DNA from: Carallia brachiata
Taxonomy: Eukaryota > Streptophyta > Magnoliopsida > Malpighiales > Rhizophoraceae
Assembly (NCBI GenBank): GCA_021464245.1
Contig: JADCRB010000067.1
Coordinates: 952,010-1,016,009, forward strand
Direction: 5' to 3'
DNA length: 64,000 bases
In this document: positions 11,533 through 24,401 of the stretch, piece after piece
How the letters are laid out: every line of letters starts with the position of its first letter
Position numbering within the stretch: the first letter of the stretch is position 1
The notes under the pieces: model-generated
The model's input: the letters and a program-made list of their open reading frames with translations, nothing else
Databases searched by the model: none
Told to the model about the DNA's origin: nothing
Position numbers and translations under genes: made by a program

Positions 11533-12662
11533 ATGGGTCGTTTCTGGACTGTTCTCATCACCTTCATCGCTATCCGGGTAATTCTGGCACAAGTTCAATG
11601 TCCTAAACTGAAAAATCCCTCCTTTCTTCCTCTTTCGGTCTAATTGTCTTTTTGGAACGTCGGAATTAAAATCTAATTTCTGTTTGTTTAATGCAGGCCG
11701 GTTTTGATGTTGCTATACCCCTTGTAAGAACCGAAAGCAATCTCCAATATTTTCAGGAACTCTTTTTTTTTTTTATTACATATGATGAAAACAATTCCTA
11801 TTAATTATGTGTTCTATTGGCAAAATAGATATGCTTCTGTGATTGCCATAGAGAGCCCGTCAAAGGGAGGCGATGAGCAGTGGCTTGCTTACTGGATCCT
11901 TTATTCCTTTCTAACTCTCACTGAGATGCTACTCCAATCTGTGTTAGAGTGGTGTGTGCAGATTTTCATGAACAAACTATATATTATCTATTGAAGATTC
12001 GTTTTTCTTCATCACTTAATATAAATGGATTTGGGGTTCAATTTGCAGGATTCCTATATGGTACACGGTGAAGCTAGTCCTGGTGGCGTGGCTGGTTTTA
12101 CCACAGTTCAGAGGCGCAGCTTATATATACGAGAGATTTGTGAGGGAGCAAATCAGGAAATATACAGGGCATCATCATCATCCCCATCAGACGTCCCCCA
12201 ATGGAAGTGGCAAAGGCAAGAGCAAGTTCGTCCAGTTCATAACCCCCAAGAAAGTAGGTGACCCAACCCGGTCTAATTATTCGTTACCCTGTTTGCTGTT
12301 TCCAATATCGTTTTTGATATTGTCAAGGCACGTTATTAGCATAAAAAGATGTAGAAAATGACTCTTTTTTTTTGTACGGAAAAAATTAGATTTTAGAGAG
12401 AAATAAACTTGAAAAAACATCTGAATTAACTGTTTGGACTCAATGTGTAACTGTCTAAATTTTATGGGCAATTAAGTACGAGAAAGTATGAGAAAAACTC
12501 TTATCGTATTTAGTTGTATATAAAATTTAGATAGTTGTATATCAAATACAAGCAATTACATTTACACGTTTTTTTTAATTTTTTTTAAAAAAAATGTAAC
12601 AGAACGCTTTTTTTAATCGAGACCATAAATGTGCTGGACAGGTGGAGCATGAGGCTTATTAA
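11533..12662 (+). CDS. HVA22-like ER membrane protein, five exons, frame error in exon 1
   Basis: A TB2/DP1/HVA22 family membrane-shaping protein of the ER; plant members are often induced by ABA or stress. The exons are 11533-11577, 11697-11723, 11829-11951, 12049-12253 and 12642-12662. The core reads YASVIAIESPSK, DEQWLAYWILYSFLTL, LEW joined to IPIWYTVKLVLVAWLVLPQF, then GAAYIYERFVREQIRKY, a His-rich stretch, and KKVEHEAY before the stop. The 45-base exon 1 (MGRFWTVL...) ends in phase 0, but exon 2 must be read in phase 2 to give PVLMLLYPL. As written, translation stops after 39 codons, inside exon 3. Lengthening the C run at 11561-11562 and the T at 11567 by one base each would recover the family's conserved exon-1 end. 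Either the sequence has homopolymer errors or the gene is newly inactivated. An internal ATG at 11707 could start a shortened protein. Confidence 0.8.
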
Positions 12663-15600
12663 AGGCTGAGGAAGTTTTGTTGGCCCGTGAAGACATTGTA
12701 AATTAGCCGTCGAATTTCAATTCTGGTTTTTAACTTGATACTTTGCGTTGGATGTAAAAAAAAAAGCTTGTAACCCCTATGCAAGTTTTTGCCTTTTACG
12801 ACTTGGGAGGTTTTTTCTAATTGAAGTCGAAGAGAGCTGCTTGTTTGTAATCTTGAAAAGGTTAAATTGTGCCCATCTAAATTTGAGAGCTTCTGTACTT
12901 TGTTTTGCATAGATTCTTCTGGTTGGGATGATCAGACCTCTGCACAACTCGCCTTTGCAGCGTGGCTCAAGGTGAAGAAAAAACCCCTCCCGTGTCAGTT
13001 TTTGGGGAAAAGATATCTGGATATAGGCCCACTTGACATTATGTTTAGGCCCAGTTCTGCTATATTGTTAATGGCCAGTGGCCGTGAGCGGAGTGGGCTT
13101 ATCCAATTGAGCTTTAGATAGCCAGAGATTGTCTAGTGGCCGTCAGCCCGTCACCGACGTGCCCTGTTCACTACGTAACAATCGCCAACCCGAGTGTACA
13201 AAAAATCATCTCCGAACTCTCGAAGCCCAAAAACAAAATAAGCGAATCTAATAGACTAATAATTAAATACTCACTTTGACCAAACAAAAAAAAAAAAAAA
13301 AAATTAAATACTCACGGAGAGACTTTTGCTGCCCTCCGAGATACTGCGTAGGTCGGTTCAGATTAATCAGTCTATTGGGCTGGATACTGAGCAGTTTAAA
13401 CAAAAAAAATAAATCAAGTGTCAAGACTAAAAAAAAAACAATAAATCAAGTGAATTTGGATGGTTTATTGTGCGCAAAAGGCACCCTTTGGTTCTTCTTC
13501 TCTGTTGCCATTCAAAATGACGAGAAATTCAATTATCTTGAACTTTATATAACCCATGATGCCTTTTAGCCTGTAAAATTTCTCTTTTGAACCTTTCTGA
13601 GCAGGGCTTGTTCAATTTGCGCTTTTTCTCATTTCGAAAAGAAGTGTCCGTTTATGGTTTTCTAGCCCATGAAAGTTGCCGCCTTCATTTGCTTCCTTTT
13701 ATTTTGTTTCTTGGGGGAGGGGGAACATGTGCTAAAGCCTCAAACCACTTTTGCCTGCTTTCTTTGTTTGAGCATTGGCCTTGGATTATAATATCAAATA
13801 TCAGTCGCATTTTCCTTTTGCAAAACTGCTCTTTGCAAAACTCTTGGACTCATGGGTCATTGGCATTGCCATGAAGCTTCCCATGAATCATTACGTACTC
13901 AAATTAATTTTCCATGCCACTTTTGCATCCTTGTCACATCTTTTTTTTGTTTTTTTTTTATATGGTCTACATTTCACAGGAATTCAAAAGATGCTTGTGG
14001 TAGACTTTATGTTAAATTACGAAGAAGCCAGTGACATTAAAAGTATGGTACTTTAATAATTCACTCGTGAGATATCCCTCTTTCTCCATCTCTTAGGAAC
14101 CATACAACTATTAGTAGTGTTATTCATTTGGTAGTGCGTCAAGGGTTCCTTATGAGATCTCTTGAGTTCGAGATGTTGGAGTCTTTCGATAAGACTAAAC
14201 CTACAACTCATTGTATAGTGTGAAGAATACTGCAACTATCTGATCGTTTTGCCTTTGTCTTGGATGCGAAGTCATAATACTCATTGACAAAACTGTGGGC
14301 ACCACCCTTACTTTCTCAATTTTTACAAAATAAACAATATTTCTTTTTTAATTTGAAGGGTGTCGGCCTTCAGACGAAATTAGGAAATCTTCCTTATGCT
14401 AAAGCATGTATATTCAATCTTTATAATCAGAAAGGTGGAGATGAAAAAACCAAAAAAAAAAAGAAAAACACACTCGCCTAGACAGCTACACGAAATATGC
14501 ATATACTTCTTCAAAGTTCAATGGCCTTTGAGCCACTATCGAATATCGACAGCATCCCACTCCTAAACATATCTTATGCTTAAAACTTTCGACATCCAAT
14601 ACAGCCACTTTTGAGGGACCAAAAGCGTTATTAAAATTGCAGTTGGCTGACTGCTTTGCAAAAATAAAGAGAACATGTTTACTTTCTACGCTACACGAAC
14701 TTAATTACTAGTAACATAAATATCGCAAAGATCAACTGTTTGGTAATTAGGAAAACGTTTCTTCTTCCGGGCAAAAGCACGAACCGACACGTTCATTGTG
14801 ATTCCCGCTAATTCCAAATTATTCTAATAAGAAATTATATTACATCAGGCACTTGCAAATGCAGATTTTGATGTTATCGATTAAAGCAATATGTCCAATT
14901 TTTGGCTCATACATTAATTAATCAAATTGGTCTTTAGCACCTTCCAATGTGAATTATCTTAATTCGATTTGATCATCATCCTCAATGGAGGGAGTAAATT
15001 TTGCTTCAATATATTTAACAACGAAACGTTTTTCGAGTTTGTTGTCACTTAAAGGGGGGGCTCGCACTGAACAAGGAAAGGTTTTCCTGTCCAATAGGCG
15101 TTCAATTAATTCAAAATGAGAATAAACAAGGCCACTTATATCGCTCTGTAACCTTCTATCAAAAATAAGCTGCATTTTTTTATCCACTTTTTGTCATTGG
15201 AGGCCCAATCGGTCGGTACAGTATGTGGAAGGAATCCATATGTAACTACTGATCGTCGTAATCTAATAATAAATGTCGAATATTATTAAAGTAAAGGTTT
15301 TTGATTTAAAAATTACTAGTGTGTTTGATGGGACTAAATATACTCATTCTTTTTGTACTATTGGGTTATATTGTAACCATTCAGACAGTCCAGAAATTAT
15401 TCTAAAGGTAAAGACAATACTTTCTGACGGGATTGTAGAGCATCACTCCTATCTTTCTATTTTATTAACTAAAAAACGAAAAAAATCCATATATATACCA
15501 ATAATAAGTTGATGTAGTGATTAAATACTCTATGTGAATATCTTAACCAATAAAATTAAAGTTTCAAAACTAAACAAAAACTCCAACAAAGGTCGGTCCA

Positions 15601-16317
15601 ATATGGGTAAGGAATCCATATATATATATATATGCGCGCGTCCCGCGAGAATTTTGCTAGTGGCCCACTTACCACGTCTTATGCTTACGGCTCTCTTTTT
15701 GCTCCACTCAACCAAGTACGTGCCAATACCAGTTAAGTTACGAGGAAGCACCGAAGCACTGATTGTCTGACATAAAGAAAGAAATGACCGATGCCTTTTA
15801 AAGGGGTGCTTTCCTTTAGCCAAAAAAATAAAAAAAATAAAAAATTTTTAGCTTAGTGACTTCTTAATAATTTTAAAATAATATTAGTATTAGTTAAAAT
15901 TATTTTTAAAAAAATCCAGATCAATTATTATTTAATAGAATTATTATTACTCAAATATAAATATATAGTCTTACTCTTCAAGAATTACAGAAAAAGAAAT
16001 GTGTCTTTAATACTATGTAATAGAAAAAAAATGTTGACTTAATGTAATTAAGAATTTTATTGTTACTTTTTAGATGCCAGTAGATAAAAACATATGTAGT
16101 GGATTTTTTTTTTTTTTTTAAGTTACTAATACTATTAAGAAAATCATGAGGCACCAAGTACTCCGAAGCAGCTGCAGAAAAATAAAAGGACAATAAATTT
16201 GATTAGTCACATGTAGCTTTTCATAAAGTCCTCTTCCCACAAATAAAGCAGAGGGAAAACTAAATTAAATAAAGTTGAGAGTGATCAATTTTACCGAATG
16301 AACCTCCTTCCATCCAC
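12663..16317. other. Spacer between HVA22-like and DUF4408 genes
   Basis: No gene recognised. It contains a poly-A stub (13261-13315), a pyrimidine-rich segment (13920-13960) and an AT-rich zone (15800-16140). Around 13320-13400 the phrase GGTCGGTTCAGATTAATCAG recurs in similar form at 28205-28230, indicating a dispersed repeat. Short open frames show no domain signal. Confidence 0.4.
13261..13315. repeat. Poly-A stub with 14-bp direct repeats
   Basis: AATTAAATACTCAC occurs at 13261-13274 and 13302-13315. Between the copies lie TTTGACCAAAC and about 16-18 A residues. This is the footprint of a poly(A)-tailed insertion with almost no body. Confidence 0.65.
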
Positions 16318-16325
16318 TATATAAA
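16318..16325 (+). promoter_or_regulatory. TATA box of the DUF4408 gene
   Basis: TATATAAA lies about 190 bases upstream of the start codon of the single-exon gene at 16510. It is followed by a CT-rich leader typical of plant mRNAs. Confidence 0.55.
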
Positions 16326-16509
16326 TGCAATGTTTACAATTGGTTTATGGTCGGTCAGATGGCATTTCTCTTTATTGCTCTTGACGGAATTTGCCTCTGA
16401 ACTCTTCCTCACAATTACTTCTATTCTCCTCCTTTCTCCAAAAGGATAGAGCAAAATTCTGAATTAACTTAAAACTTCCAGAAAACCCTTTTCTTAAACA
16501 CACTTTAAA

Positions 16510-17085
16510 ATGGATCTTACGATCAAAAAGTCCAAGAAAAACCAAATTTCGGACAATTTTTTACTGTATTCTGTGACAGTGTTAACTTGTAGTCTTCTTT
16601 GTTGTAGCCTTCTTTGGTTTCCTTCTCTGATTACTTCCATGAAGATCTTCATCTTTTTCCACCTTCCAAAAATCAGTTCTCTATGCCTTAGCTCCGAGTC
16701 GCTTTTCATAGTTGGAAACCTTATAGTCATTGTCCTGATAGGGGAATCCAGGTTTTTTGCTGCAAACACTTTACCAACTGGTAATGCTTACTATAATGAG
16801 TACATTAGCCAAAAAAGAAGGAGCTCTAATACTTTCTCACCCCATGGAGTGAAAAATGAGAGGGAAATGGAGAACGGAAAGGCTTGTGATTCTGATGGGA
16901 GTAGAAGAATGGAAAGGAAAGGTGGGGCAGCGGAGAAAAACTTGAAATTAGAAGAAATGGAGGGTGTTGATGGAGAAGATGAGCTTGGTTTGCCTACTGA
17001 GGAACTGAACAAAAGGGCTGATGATTTCATTGCGAAGGTCAACAGACAAAGGATCCTTGAAGCTAAGAGTAATGCTCTGTTGTAA
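16510..17085 (+). CDS. DUF4408/DUF761-domain membrane protein, single exon
   Basis: A 191-residue intronless gene. The N-terminal half has two hydrophobic segments (about residues 17-40 and 64-80) and fits the plant DUF4408 domain. The middle is charged and of low complexity. The C terminus, ELNKRADDFIAKVNRQRI, is the DUF761 signature. Proteins with this pairing are plant specific, often stress responsive, and biochemically uncharacterised; I do not assign a reaction. A TATA box lies about 190 bases upstream and a second Met at residue 44 is too deep to be the start. Length and architecture look normal for the family. Confidence 0.85.
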   Translation: MDLTIKKSKKNQISDNFLLYSVTVLTCSLLCCSLLWFPSLITSMKIFIFFHLPKISSLCLSSESLFIVGNLIVIVLIGESRFFAANTLPTGNAYYNEYISQKRRSSNTFSPHGVKNEREMENGKACDSDGSRRMERKGGAAEKNLKLEEMEGVDGEDELGLPTEELNKRADDFIAKVNRQRILEAKSNALL

Positions 17086-18399
17086 ACTTGTAATATGACA
17101 TGAAAAAAAATATATAAAAAAAAATCATTGTTGATTGTTCGATTGTAGATTTGCTTGTGGGGCATCTAGTATTTCTGCACTTTTGCTGGCATAAAATGAC
17201 AACTTTAGCAAATAATTTTTGCAAGCCTTCTCTCTTGCTTATTCAGCTAACAAGCTCCAGGAGTCCTTTTTCTCATTTGTTATGTTACATTGTACCTTTT
17301 CATCGAGGAAATAACAAGCAAAATCTTCTATACGATTAACCTGCTCCAAAAATGACATAAGTTCTCTCTCTCTTTTTTTTTTTTTGAAAGATATGAGTTC
17401 ATCCAAGCAATAGCAAACAGATTGTGGTTAACAATAGAATTTTAATTTGTTTCCGGAAAATAGCGATGAAAAGGATTCTTAATCTACCTAATAGCTATGA
17501 GTGCTTGCACTTTCTTAGAAACGCAATCTCAAAAGTTGCCTAACCATTAATTAGGATGCAGCAAGAAAGAAAAAAGGGTCCTAGCAAATGCATCTTTATT
17601 TTTGTTTTAGTCTATTAGGAAGTCCGAGCAAATGCGTCTTTATTGTTCTATAAAGTTGTTTACTTTTAGAAATTGACGTTTAGGTATGTTGGCCCGATTA
17701 ACATACTAACAACGTGGGAGTCTGGGCCCGATTACGTATGTTGAAAATATGAACCCGGTGCAATGTGGGAGTCTTGGCGAAAATTTTTTCCCAAATTCGT
17801 GGCTAAAGGCTACGTTTGGGGAACCACAATTCAAGTTTGTACAGAAAATAATATCTATAAGGCATTAATATCTATAAGGCATTACTCGTTATATTGGAGC
17901 AGACAAAGTTTGGTGAATCGTACCGAACATGTGTATTGCTCTGTAAAGGAATTTTTATAGACAAAATATAAGTTCTATTATGTCCAAAAATTCAGTATTA
18001 CCTAAGAATAAGTGGTCGTTTGAATTTAGTTATAAAAATTTTAATACTATATCAAAAAATCATTTTATTTTTTTAACAAAATGAAAAGATTTATCGTAAA
18101 TATATCGATAATTAGATCTATAGGCCGAGACCCAAGCAAAATTCTACTACTAGAGACTATAACAAGCTTTATACATATTCCACCAAAAAGGACAACCCGA
18201 CACATTGACTAGGGGGAGTGTAGTTCCAAGAATTCAAACACAAGTTTTCAAGATAAAAATACGCTAACTTACTGTTAAAGTACTAAATCGGGTGGTAAAA
18301 AATTATTTTATTCAAGCATTTAAACGATTGAATATTTGAATGAGAATAAAATAAAATCATATGACATACATCTTAAACCCGTCTTTTTTTTTTTTTTTT

Positions 18400-18451
18400 T
18401 TTACCCATTTATACTTCTTTTTTTTTTTATCCAAATTTACCCATTTATACT
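18400..18451. repeat. Poly-T stub with 16-bp direct repeats
   Basis: TTTACCCATTTATACT occurs at 18400-18415 and 18436-18451, separated by TC, a T run and ATCCAAA. A second T run precedes the left copy, so two successive tail insertions are possible. Confidence 0.5.
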
Positions 18452-19694
18452 CTGATTGGTCATTCCATATTTGGGCCAATCGAAGCCCACTTATGGGCAC
18501 TTGAAACTCGGACTGGACATGAAATACTGGTTCAGCCCGTTTTATTTTAAGACCGGTCCAGATTTCATTGTCTAATCGTTTCACCTGGTTTACGCAATCT
18601 GAGCTGACTGAAGGCAAGTTTTGACTGAGGATCGCGGAATGGACGTGGATCAAGACTTGAAGGATGTATGCATATTATCCTTGTTCTCCCTAAGGCCTGA
18701 ACTAATTCAAAGGGGTCTTGATACCTGGACGGAGAGTTGAAAGATATGGTGACAAGACTTTTTCATTATTTTTTATCATAATTTTTTGCATACGTTTCAC
18801 CGATTTGTTTTGTTGCATAACAATTTTAATTGTGTTACGTATCTTGTTTTACAAATAAATAAATTATGCAAAACTCATAATCAAATTTTGTTCTTGAATT
18901 CCTCTCCCCATCCTTCAATCATTTCCCAATTCAAAAATATCCTAAACCAGGTTGAAGTGAGCGTCATTTCAATGGAAACAGCATCGTGTGTCAAAGAAAT
19001 TGTCACCCCCCACCGGGGAGATGAGTACTTAGATGATTACACTGGAGATCCTTTGTTACACTCCTGTTCACAATGAAATAGTAATCAGAGCCTTGAATGT
19101 TTGCTCGGTGACAATTTCAATAAGACTATTGCACAATGTTTTTGTGGCTTTGTGCTTGTCAGTCGGCAACGTGAGTGTGTGTAAAAACAATGTTGAACGA
19201 GGCACAATATTTTTTTTCCTAATCTTGTCTTAAGCCATTGGTTGGTCTCGTAATAATTTTTTTTTTGGTTATGATATATAGTTCGTTGTCGGGACAAGCT
19301 CATCGTAATCACTAATCAGATACGACAAATATAATGCATTTTGGTCTTCACAATGAAAAATAAATAAATAATGGCAATTGACAACTATTTAAAAAAAGAA
19401 ATGTATTCTAATCTTAGACAAGTAACATTACAACGTTATTTCTTTGAATTACTATTTTATCTTTCTTTTCATTGTACTAAATATTAATAATTTTATTTAT
19501 TATAGGTATTTGTTGCTATAAATTAAGCACTCTAAAAATTTGTTCTAATGAGTTTTACTATACAATTTAACATGTTTTGTCAAGTCTCGAGATTCAAGAC
19601 AAGCGGCAAGCTGTCTCGATTTTCTATTGATCTGTGTTATTGTTCAAGATTCCCACCGAACTCGTTTAAATTAACGTGTTGACTGGTTCTTGTG

Positions 19695-20045
19695 CATTAG
19701 GTTGACATGGTTCGTCAATATTTTGGAGTTATATCATGGACCTTCTTCTTGGTTTTATCGGTGCGTCGTCTAGTAACCTCTTTTTTCCTTGTTTTTTCCG
19801 GAGTTATATCGTGGCATTGTTATGTTGATGTCCAAACTGAAAAAGTTTGCTAACAATCACAAAAAAAAATAATTTGAATTTTTTTATTGGGGCAAAAAAC
19901 AATTTGAATTCAAATTACTGAATATTTTAGTGATAAGTGAAGTGAAAATAAAAAGAAAAGAAAGTACAAAAAGCAAACTTTTTTGGTGCGTCGTCTAGTA
20001 ACCTCTTTTTGGAGTTATATCGTAGACCTTCTTCACGTTGACATA
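19695..20045 (+). repeat. Local triplicated segment
   Basis: Phrases such as GGTGCGTCGTCTAGTAACCT and GGAGTTATATCGT..ACCTTCTTC recur near 19710-19750, 19760-19815 and 19985-20035 in rearranged order. This indicates small local duplications with later divergence. No coding role is apparent. Confidence 0.5.
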
Positions 20046-21219
20046 TGCCTTGTGCACAACTTGAACCATATGTCGCATTTGTAAAGGATCATTTTTCATA
20101 ATATTTACAAAATTACAATTAAAAAATGTAATTTTTTTGAGCAGCAAAATAAAGTACTGGGATGAAAAGAAAAGGCAAAAAAGAAAATTTAACCCTCTCT
20201 ACTTTTTCGTTTTTCAATTTTTACCTATTTTGTCTTTTTTTTTTAAATCCAACCTTTATGTTTTTTCCGTTGGTGATTTATATCCTTCTGCCACGTGGGG
20301 CCACGCCACTTCGTTTATAATTTTTTTCATTGCTTTTTTTTTTCTGAAAATGAAGAAAAGATATATTTACATTTAGGTGTATTTTTTAATATTTACTGAT
20401 AAATAAATAACTTATACTGTTGGAAAAAAAAAAATCCTTGCTCTCTGCATCATTTACCCCATCTTCGAACGCACAACCATCTTGTTTAGTTCTTCTTTTG
20501 TACAAAAGTCAACCGGTGATAGTAGCTACAACACCGTCAGTAATGAAAAACAATATCTAATCTCATCTAATTTAATAACAATATTATAAATAAATAGTTA
20601 AAAAATTCTCTCCTTATTTCACTCTTTAAAAAATAGTTAAGAAAAAATTTCTCGTTCTTTCACTCTTCAAATTTAATGCCAAAAAAATTTTACTAATATA
20701 AAAATATAAATGAGCAATTGAGATAAAATATTTCTTTTTTAACTCTCTAAATTTAATTTTAAAAAAGTTTACTTATTATAAACAAAAAGTCTCCCTCAAT
20801 ATTTGTTGGTGGCACAAAAATTTGATCATCTGACAGATTAAAAATTTATTCATTGAACTTTTTCTCTACAAACCATTGATTCGTTAAAATTTATTGATAA
20901 AATATTAGTATCTTACTAGTACCTCATTGAAGAATACTGACATCAATAAATACTTCTGATAGGTTCCAAGTGGTGCCCTTCAGGCCACCAATAGACTGTG
21001 GAACCCGTCCAAAATCAATCAGATAGAGCTGTTCTACTCTCTCTGTTGCTCCGGTTTAACTGCGGCAAAAAATTTAAAAAGATACAAACAAAATATGCAG
21101 TACCAAAAATCACGGTCCGAAATTAAAACAAAATACCTCTCGAAATGATACTTTAATAATAAATTAAGATAAATTTCACGCTTATAATTTGGGTTTAAGT
21201 CATTGTGTCCGCGCCATAA

Positions 21220-21955
21220 TTATCAAACTCCACTCAAGTCAAAAGAATTGGTTCAACTGTAACGTAGGGTCATCAGATCATTAGTTCAACCGTCGAGACA
21301 TTAGTTGAACCGCATAAATAATAAAATAATAATAATAATAATAAATTTAATAAAATACTCACATGAATTGCAATAAAATAAAAATATTTAATCCTAAAAT
21401 TATAAAAAAATAAAACAATACATTATTTTTAAAATTTAATATATTTATTTCTATTATTTGAATAGTATTCAAGATACTCGTCTTTAATTTTATTTTAAAT
21501 CTTAATCTACGTTTTCTATCCAATTAATAATAAGTTAATATACTCATTTTTCTCAGACAATATATTTCTTGTGAGAATTCAAAATCAACTTCTAAATTTT
21601 AATGATTAAAAAGTGCAAAAAAAAAATTCAAATGAATAAATTTGTGATAACAATAAATATTTATTATTTAATAATTGAAATGAGTAACAAACTATTATAA
21701 GATAAGTGTCAAGAAAAGGATAAAAAAATTTGATATTTTTGAATTAGAAAAAAAAAGTGCAATTTTTTAAATTAATAAAAATTCAGTCAGATTCAGTTTT
21801 ATTGAGTCACTAAGTTTAATTGGATTTGGTCAAGTTTGATTGGAATTTATCCAGATCATATACTTTTCAGTCTGATTATATGATCTAACTCAGTCCAATA
21901 TCTGCTTCACCAGATTTCTGGTTCAACCAGCGGGGTTGGATCGAGTCTCATAACC
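21220..21955. mobile_element. Probable degraded TIR element, copy F
   Basis: The left edge CCATAATTATCAAACTCCAC and the complement of the right edge CTATGGTTATGAGACTCGAT are related inverted ends. Inside lie GGTTCAAC and TGGTTCAACCAG phrases like those of the other family members. I could not find a target duplication, so the ends are uncertain. Confidence 0.4.
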
Positions 21956-22393
21956 ATAGCTCACACTTGCGTCGTTCTCTGATAAATGACTGAGTGACCG
22001 ATGTAGTGGCTAAAAACTGTGGGACAATGATAAGTTTCATAGTTGATAATTGTCATAATCTTATGCAGCAGAGCTATAATTGGTTCTATTGATATTTGAG
22101 TAGTGGATTTGCTCATTTAAAAGCGATTAAATAAGACAATTTTAAATATAATTATTCTGATTTCAACCCGTAAATTTAATGACTGACATACTAACGATAA
22201 ATTTTTTTATTATTTAAAAATTTTAAAACAAAATAAAAATTTAAATTCATAAACATATGTTCATTTGAAAATCTCTTATTGTTGTAGAAAAGAATATATA
22301 TATCTTTATTTTTAATAAATCTTTTTTTTTTGACTGTGTCGCCACTGCTTCCTCATCAAACCTCTGTCGTGGCCTCCAGTCACCATTAGCATC

Positions 22394-23014
22394 AATGAAG
22401 TAAGAACCGAACCGGACCGGCCGGTTCAACCGAAAAAACTGAGAACCGGTCCTAGGTCCGGTCCGGTTCAAGCCTAAAAATGGAATTCGGACCGGACCAG
22501 AACAAACCGGTTAAAAACTGGGAAAACCGAAAAAAAACTGGATCGGTTGAACCGGTTTATTTTAAACCAAAAAATTTTAAATTATAATTTGACCCAAAAC
22601 TTTATCTAAATTATAATTAAAACTTTAATTTTAACTAAAAATTTTAATTATTGTTTAATTGATTAAAATTTTCAATTTAATCTTTAAAATTAAAAATTAA
22701 TATTTAATCGTTATTTATAAATATTATTTTTTCAATTAATTTTTATAAATTATATTTTATTAAATATACTAATTGTAATATCCTTAATGTATGTAAATAT
22801 TAATATAATTCTTAAAATAAACTTTATTTTAAATATTTATTATCATTCTTATATAATATAATATTTTATATAATTATATAAGATATATAAAAATTTAATT
22901 TTTATATATTTACTATTAAATATCGGTTTAACCGCGGTTTTACTGGTCGAACCGGTTGAACCTTTAACTTCTCAACTTTCCAGTTCAATTACCGGTTCGG
23001 TTCTGACAACCTTG
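22394..23014. mobile_element. Non-autonomous TIR element, copy D
   Basis: Dense CCGGTTCAACCG-type phrases occur at both ends (22408-22560 and 22920-23005), with an AT-rich core. ATTAGCATC (22385-22393) and ATTAGTATT (23015-23023) flank it as a 9-bp duplication with two differences. The right end, GGTTCTGACAACCTTG, is the counterpart of the ends of the copies at 29.3 and 31.2 kb. Confidence 0.5.
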
Positions 23015-23023
23015 ATTAGTATT

Positions 23024-24401
23024 GCCCACACAGCATCTCTCTGAAAACGTCATTCGCCGTTCCTCCCGATCCCACCACCCACGCGCCGGAAAAAAGCTGG
23101 ACGATTGTCGAAAGTTGCATTTCCTGAGCCGCACCGACTCAAGTTCTGCCGATCCACCCTCCTATGCAATTTTCTTAGCATTCAAATAGAGAATAAAACC
23201 TCTATTTGGTTGCCATTCCAAACAGAGTATAGAAGCTTCGCTGGTAGATCAGAGAAAGCAAAACTATTCAAAAAAGCCAACTCTTGACACAATCACATAT
23301 CGTCCGATACAACAATGAGATTCCGTAAAATCTTTAACCAAATCCATAGCCACCATCAAAATCCCTTTTTCCCATTTGCCATTTTGATCAAGAAGAAAAA
23401 AAAAGTGGGTTTTTGTTTTTTTTTTCATTTTATATAACTCATTTTCTAAAAATAACAAAAAACAATGAAAACAATTGTCAGGTCATATCATCATTTGACC
23501 ACACATTAAATAACATGACAAAATAAGATAGGCGTGACACGTGAAGTGGGACCACGTGATAAAATTAATTAAGAAAAAAATACAAATTAGTAACAGACAA
23601 AACTTGAAAAATAAATTCTAAAAAAAGAAAATAAGTGAGTGAAAAGCCTAAAAAGGGAAAATATAAAGGTGTAACTTTGTTTTTTTGTAAAAAAAACAAA
23701 AAAAAATTGTTTTGACCACTTGTGTCAAGATTGTCATTTTGCAATTATCACTAGGCTATTTGTCAGTCAGCTATTAGTGACATTGAACCACCAATTGTGG
23801 GTGTCAAATCGGTGGCGGACGTTAATTTTTAGATTTGTGGTCCACGTTTGATCTCTGTTATAATTAATTAGTAAAGTTAAATTTATATTAAATTTAATAT
23901 TAATAATATTGTAAGTATTTAAATTATTTATATTTTTTAAAATATAAATATAATATTTTTTAATAAAATTATAGCCATTATTGTTATTTTTCCATTCTTT
24001 CTTAACCAAAATAAAAAGAAAAAAAAAGTAAGCTAGTTGTCAAATTATTAGTTCGGCATTGTTGATTTCATCATTTATTATCTTTATTGTACTTTGTTAA
24101 TCCAGGGCTGACAATTAATTTGCTTGGTTTGAGCCAAATCATGCTTGGAAACTCGTAATTGGCAGGGAATCGTAGCGTTTTTTTAACTTCTTGTCGTCCA
24201 AAAGAAGATTGTTTGTATCGCTAACAATGACGGTCAAGCGAGATGGAATAATTCCTTTCTAAGCCTTCAAGATTGGGATTTTCAGAACAATTAAAAGCAG
24301 CAACCCTCCGACTAATTAATCATCTCAAAACACACTGTGTGTTCGTCTTGGTGCTGTAGCAACATAGCAATAAGTTAGAAGAAGAAGAAGGAGGAGAATC
24401 C
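23024..24401. other. Upstream region of the first HSD-like gene
   Basis: AT-rich DNA with a moderately GC-rich patch at 23030-23340 and several A/T homopolymer runs. The last 120 bases before 24402 are the likely leader, ending in a GAA-repeat purine tract just upstream of the ATG. No other gene was recognised. Confidence 0.4.

Larger units (their letters stand above)
17086..22393. other. Long spacer, repeats only
   Basis: No gene was recognised in about 5.3 kb. It holds a poly-T stub (18400-18451), three local copies of a GGAGTTATATCGTGG-type phrase (19.7-20.03 kb), and a probable degraded TIR element at about 21220-21955 rich in GGTTCAAC phrases. Short open frames near 18786 and 20137 lack domain or splice support. 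Confidence 0.4.

Noticed and set aside
17360..17406. Further poly-T stub with ATAAGTTCT / ATGAGTTCA flanks
   Set aside because: The flanks match too poorly and the site lies next to a CT run, so chance similarity is likely.
18786..19076. 96-codon plus-strand frame with LQINKLCKTHNQIL
   Set aside because: Composition is AT-driven, no domain recognised, no splice-compatible neighbours and no start context.
21220..21955. Target-site duplication for the element copy F
   Set aside because: No convincing 8-11-base repeat was found outside the proposed ends; the element is kept only at low confidence.
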